A stretch of DNA of 6,129 nucleotides, taken from NCBI GenBank assembly GCA_002482405.1, contig DLFX01000150.1, positions 1-6,129 of the forward strand. The letters run 5' to 3'. This document shows positions 4,045 to 6,129 of the stretch, in pieces. The notes beneath the pieces are model-generated. The model had not been told where the DNA came from and did no database searches. It saw only the letters and a program-made list of their open reading frames with translations. The DNA is from Firmicutes bacterium UBA7709 (GTDB lineage: Bacteria; Bacillota_A; Clostridia; Peptostreptococcales; Anaerovoracaceae). How positions within the stretch are numbered: the stretch's first letter is position 1; every line of letters begins with the position of its first letter. The translations under genes were made by a program, and so were the position numbers.

Positions 4045-6129
4045 TTATGCCGCCTGACGCTGGGAATGCTCGGAGTGTTCTATGAGCCGTGCAGGCCGTT
4101 TCCTGTTGGGATCAGGCCGAAGCAGCAGGAACAGGATCACTGCCAGCACCGCAAAAGCGACTACCGTCGCGACGCCGAAGGCGACTTCTCCAAGGATCAG
4201 CCCGCCGATCTGGTAGACCATGAGGGCGACGCAATATGCCAGTACGTTCTGGAAGAGGAGGGCGAACCAGAAGAACTTTCTGGAGCCCATTTCCTTTGCC
4301 ATGGTGGAAATCGCCGCCAGGCAGGGCGAGTCAAACAGATTGAAGAACAGGAAGGAGACTGCCGCGATGCTCGTGGGGAAGAAGGCCGCAAACTGCGCAT
4401 GCATTGAAGTAGCGTATTCTTCGATTTCTCCCAGGCCGGACAGAACGCCCATGGTAGCGACGATGCCCTCCTTCGCCACAAAGCCGCTCAGGCTGGAAGC
4501 CACTGCCTGCCAGGTACCAAAGCCCAGAGGCATGAAGATCCAGGCAATTGCGCCGCCGATCGCCGCCAGGAAGCTGCTCTCGGTATCCACAAGGCCGAAC
4601 ACGCCGTCCTGAATGCCGAAGCTGGCGAGGAACCACATGACAGCGCAGCATACGAACAGGATCGTTCCCGCTTTCTTCAGGAACGCCCAGACGCGTTCCC
4701 AGACGTGGATCAGAACGCCATACGCCGCTGGCAAATGGTACTGAGGCAGCTCCATGACAAAGGGCGCGGGATCTCCGGCAAAGATCGACATCTTCTTGAG
4801 AATAATGCAGGAGATGATGACGAGGGCTATGCCTGAAAAATACATGAGGGGAGCCACCCACCAGGCGCCGCCCATCAGGAAGCCCGCGATGACTGCGATG
4901 ACCGGCAGCTTGGCGCCGCAGGGGATCGCAGTGGTGGTTATCATCGTCATTCTGCGGTCTTTTTCATTTTCAATGGTACGGCAGGCCATGATTCCCGGAA
5001 CGCCGCAGCCGGAGGAGATCAGGAACGGGATAAAGCTCTTGCCTGAAAGTCCGAACCGGCGGAAGATACGGTCCATAATGAAGGCCACCCGGGCCATGTA
5101 TCCGCAATCCTCCAGAATTGACAGGAATAAAAACACGATAGCCATCTGAGGCGCGAAGCCGATGGGGGCCGCGAGACCGCCGATGATACCGTCCACCACG
5201 AGGGAGATGAGCCACTCCGACGCGCCGACATTCTCAAGGAAACCCTGCACTCCGGGCTGTATCCACGTTCCGAAGAGGGTGTCGTTTGTCCAGTCGGTCA
5301 CGACAGTGCCCAGGGTTGACACGGAAATATAATAGACGAGGAACATGACCACCGCGAAGATAGGCAAGGCTAACCAACGGTTAGTAACGACCCTGTCGAT
5401 TTTATCGGATGTAGAGAGCTGGCCTGCGTTTTTCTTTTTGTAGCAGCCTTTGATGATGGATGTTATATAGATGTACCGCTCGTTTGTGATGATGGACTCC
5501 GCGTCGTCGTCCAATTCGTTCTCCGCGGCATTGATATCTTCCTCTATGTGGCTGAGCAGCGATTTGTCCAGATTGAGCTGCGCCAATACTTTTTCATCCC
5601 GTTCAAAGATTTTTATGGCATACCAGCGCTGCTGCTCCTGGGGCATGTCGTGAACGGCGGCCTCCTCGATGTGGGCCAGGGCATGTTCTACTGCGCCCGA
5701 GAATGTATGCATCGGAACTGTTCTGGTGGATTTCGCGGCTTCGATTGCCGCCTCCGCCGCGATCATGACCCTATCGCCCTTCAGCGCGGAGATTTCGACT
5801 ATTTTACAGCCGAGCTCCCTGCTGAGCTCTTCGATATTGATCTTGTCTCCATTCTTTCTGACCACGTCCATCATGTTGATGGCAACCACTACCGGAATTC
5901 CGAGCTCTGTGAGCTGCGTGGTAAGATAGAGATTTCTCTCGAGGTTCGTACCGTCCACGATGTTCAGGATCGCGTCCGGCCGCTCATTGATCAGGTAATT
6001 TCTTGCGACTACTTCCTCCAGGGTGTAGGGAGAAAGAGAATAGATTCCCGGCAGGTCCATGATTATAACATCTTTATGATTCCTGAGCTTACCTTCCTTT
6101 TTTTCAACCGTGACGCCGGGCCAGTTGCC
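4045..6129 (-). CDS. feoB: Ferrous iron transport protein B (5'-truncated)
   Basis: FeoB imports Fe(II) through the cytoplasmic membrane using a cytosolic GTPase domain fused to a helical channel domain. The visible frame runs to the window edge (694 residues), beginning at the switch region NWPGVTVEKKEG. The P-loop and about 35-40 residues lie outside. Counting from the first visible codon, G3 is DLPG (25-28), G4 NMMD (85-88) and G5 SALKG (114-118). The membrane part holds both Gate motifs with their cysteines, SGCGVPG (373-379) and PCGAKLP (403-409), plus the conserved LEDCGYMARVAF (339-350). The C-terminus is a short basic tail without the Cys cluster some FeoBs carry. The ATG at 6060 is internal (inside the G3 segment), not the start. 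It probably has feoA upstream, outside the window, and is followed closely by the small membrane protein and the CopZ-like gene. No promoter for it is visible. Confidence 0.97.
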   Translation of the reverse strand, partial: GNWPGVTVEKKEGKLRNHKDVIIMDLPGIYSLSPYTLEEVVARNYLINERPDAILNIVDGTNLERNLYLTTQLTELGIPVVVAINMMDVVRKNGDKINIEELSRELGCKIVEISALKGDRVMIAAEAAIEAAKSTRTVPMHTFSGAVEHALAHIEEAAVHDMPQEQQRWYAIKIFERDEKVLAQLNLDKSLLSHIEEDINAAENELDDDAESIITNERYIYITSIIKGCYKKKNAGQLSTSDKIDRVVTNRWLALPIFAVVMFLVYYISVSTLGTVVTDWTNDTLFGTWIQPGVQGFLENVGASEWLISLVVDGIIGGLAAPIGFAPQMAIVFLFLSILEDCGYMARVAFIMDRIFRRFGLSGKSFIPFLISSGCGVPGIMACRTIENEKDRRMTMITTTAIPCGAKLPVIAVIAGFLMGGAWWVAPLMYFSGIALVIISCIILKKMSIFAGDPAPFVMELPQYHLPAAYGVLIHVWERVWAFLKKAGTILFVCCAVMWFLASFGIQDGVFGLVDTESSFLAAIGGAIAWIFMPLGFGTWQAVASSLSGFVAKEGIVATMGVLSGLGEIEEYATSMHAQFAAFFPTSIAAVSFLFFNLFDSPCLAAISTMAKEMGSRKFFWFALLFQNVLAYCVALMVYQIGGLILGEVAFGVATVVAFAVLAVILFLLLRPDPNRKRPARLIEHSEHSQRQAA

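Noticed and set aside
4331..4861. A 176-residue minus-strand open frame overlapping feoB in another frame.
   Set aside because: It is a shadow of the FeoB channel domain, with low-complexity Arg/Gly/Ser composition and no start signal.
5370..5384. CTAACC-AAC-GGTTAG inverted repeat inside feoB, resembling the operator half-sites.
   Set aside because: The half-sites point the opposite way to those in the operators (everted), the spacing differs, and the bases encode a conserved-looking stretch of FeoB (VTNRWLALP). Chance within coding sequence is the better reading.

Overview
The window looks like chromosomal DNA of a strictly anaerobic, moderately GC-rich member of the Clostridia (Firmicutes). 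This rests on the protein types: clostridial-style FeoB, a short two-domain DtxR-type repressor, a 141-residue clostridial flavodoxin, and the DUF2325/DUF3793 pair. It also rests on strong AGGAGG-type ribosome binding sites. No rRNA marker is present, so the placement is by gene content only. The theme of the whole window is metal, chiefly iron, homeostasis.

Layout. (1) Bases 1-1515 (+) hold the 3' part of a half-size ABC exporter-fold transporter of the YbtPQ/IrtAB-like type. The first two membrane helices are missing at the window edge. (2) Bases 1516-1696 are a regulatory region. It has a near-consensus sigma-A promoter (TTGACA, 17 bp, TATTAT) and two palindromes sharing the core GGTTAGTT-TW-AACTAACC. 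One covers the -10/start region and the other lies just before the ribosome binding site. (3) Bases 1697-3037 (+) are a three-gene unit: a DUF2325 protein, a DUF3793 protein and a flavodoxin, with a probable terminator at 3053-3079. (4) A DtxR-family repressor converges on it from the minus strand (about 3420-3052); its best start is TTG, not the upstream ATG. (5) Also on the minus strand, entering from the right edge, is feoB (6129-4045, missing its P-loop end). It is followed by a 37-residue single-helix membrane protein that is easily overlooked, then a CopZ-like heavy-metal-binding protein, then a terminator-like hairpin at 3522-3572.

How the parts may fit. FeoB imports Fe(II). The DtxR-like protein keeps the core metal ligands of the iron-sensing branch (Met9, Cys100, Glu103, His104). 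The operators of the DUF2325-DUF3793-flavodoxin unit have half-sites like those of DtxR/IdeR. A flavodoxin substitutes for ferredoxin when iron is scarce, so the simplest reading is an iron-starvation operon repressed when iron is plentiful. The two uncharacterised proteins would then be iron-limitation proteins of unknown activity. DUF3793 has a CxxC and further cysteines that could bind metal. This DUF2325-DUF3793-flavodoxin cassette and its tandem operators are the most interesting element here. Binding by the local repressor is inference, not shown.
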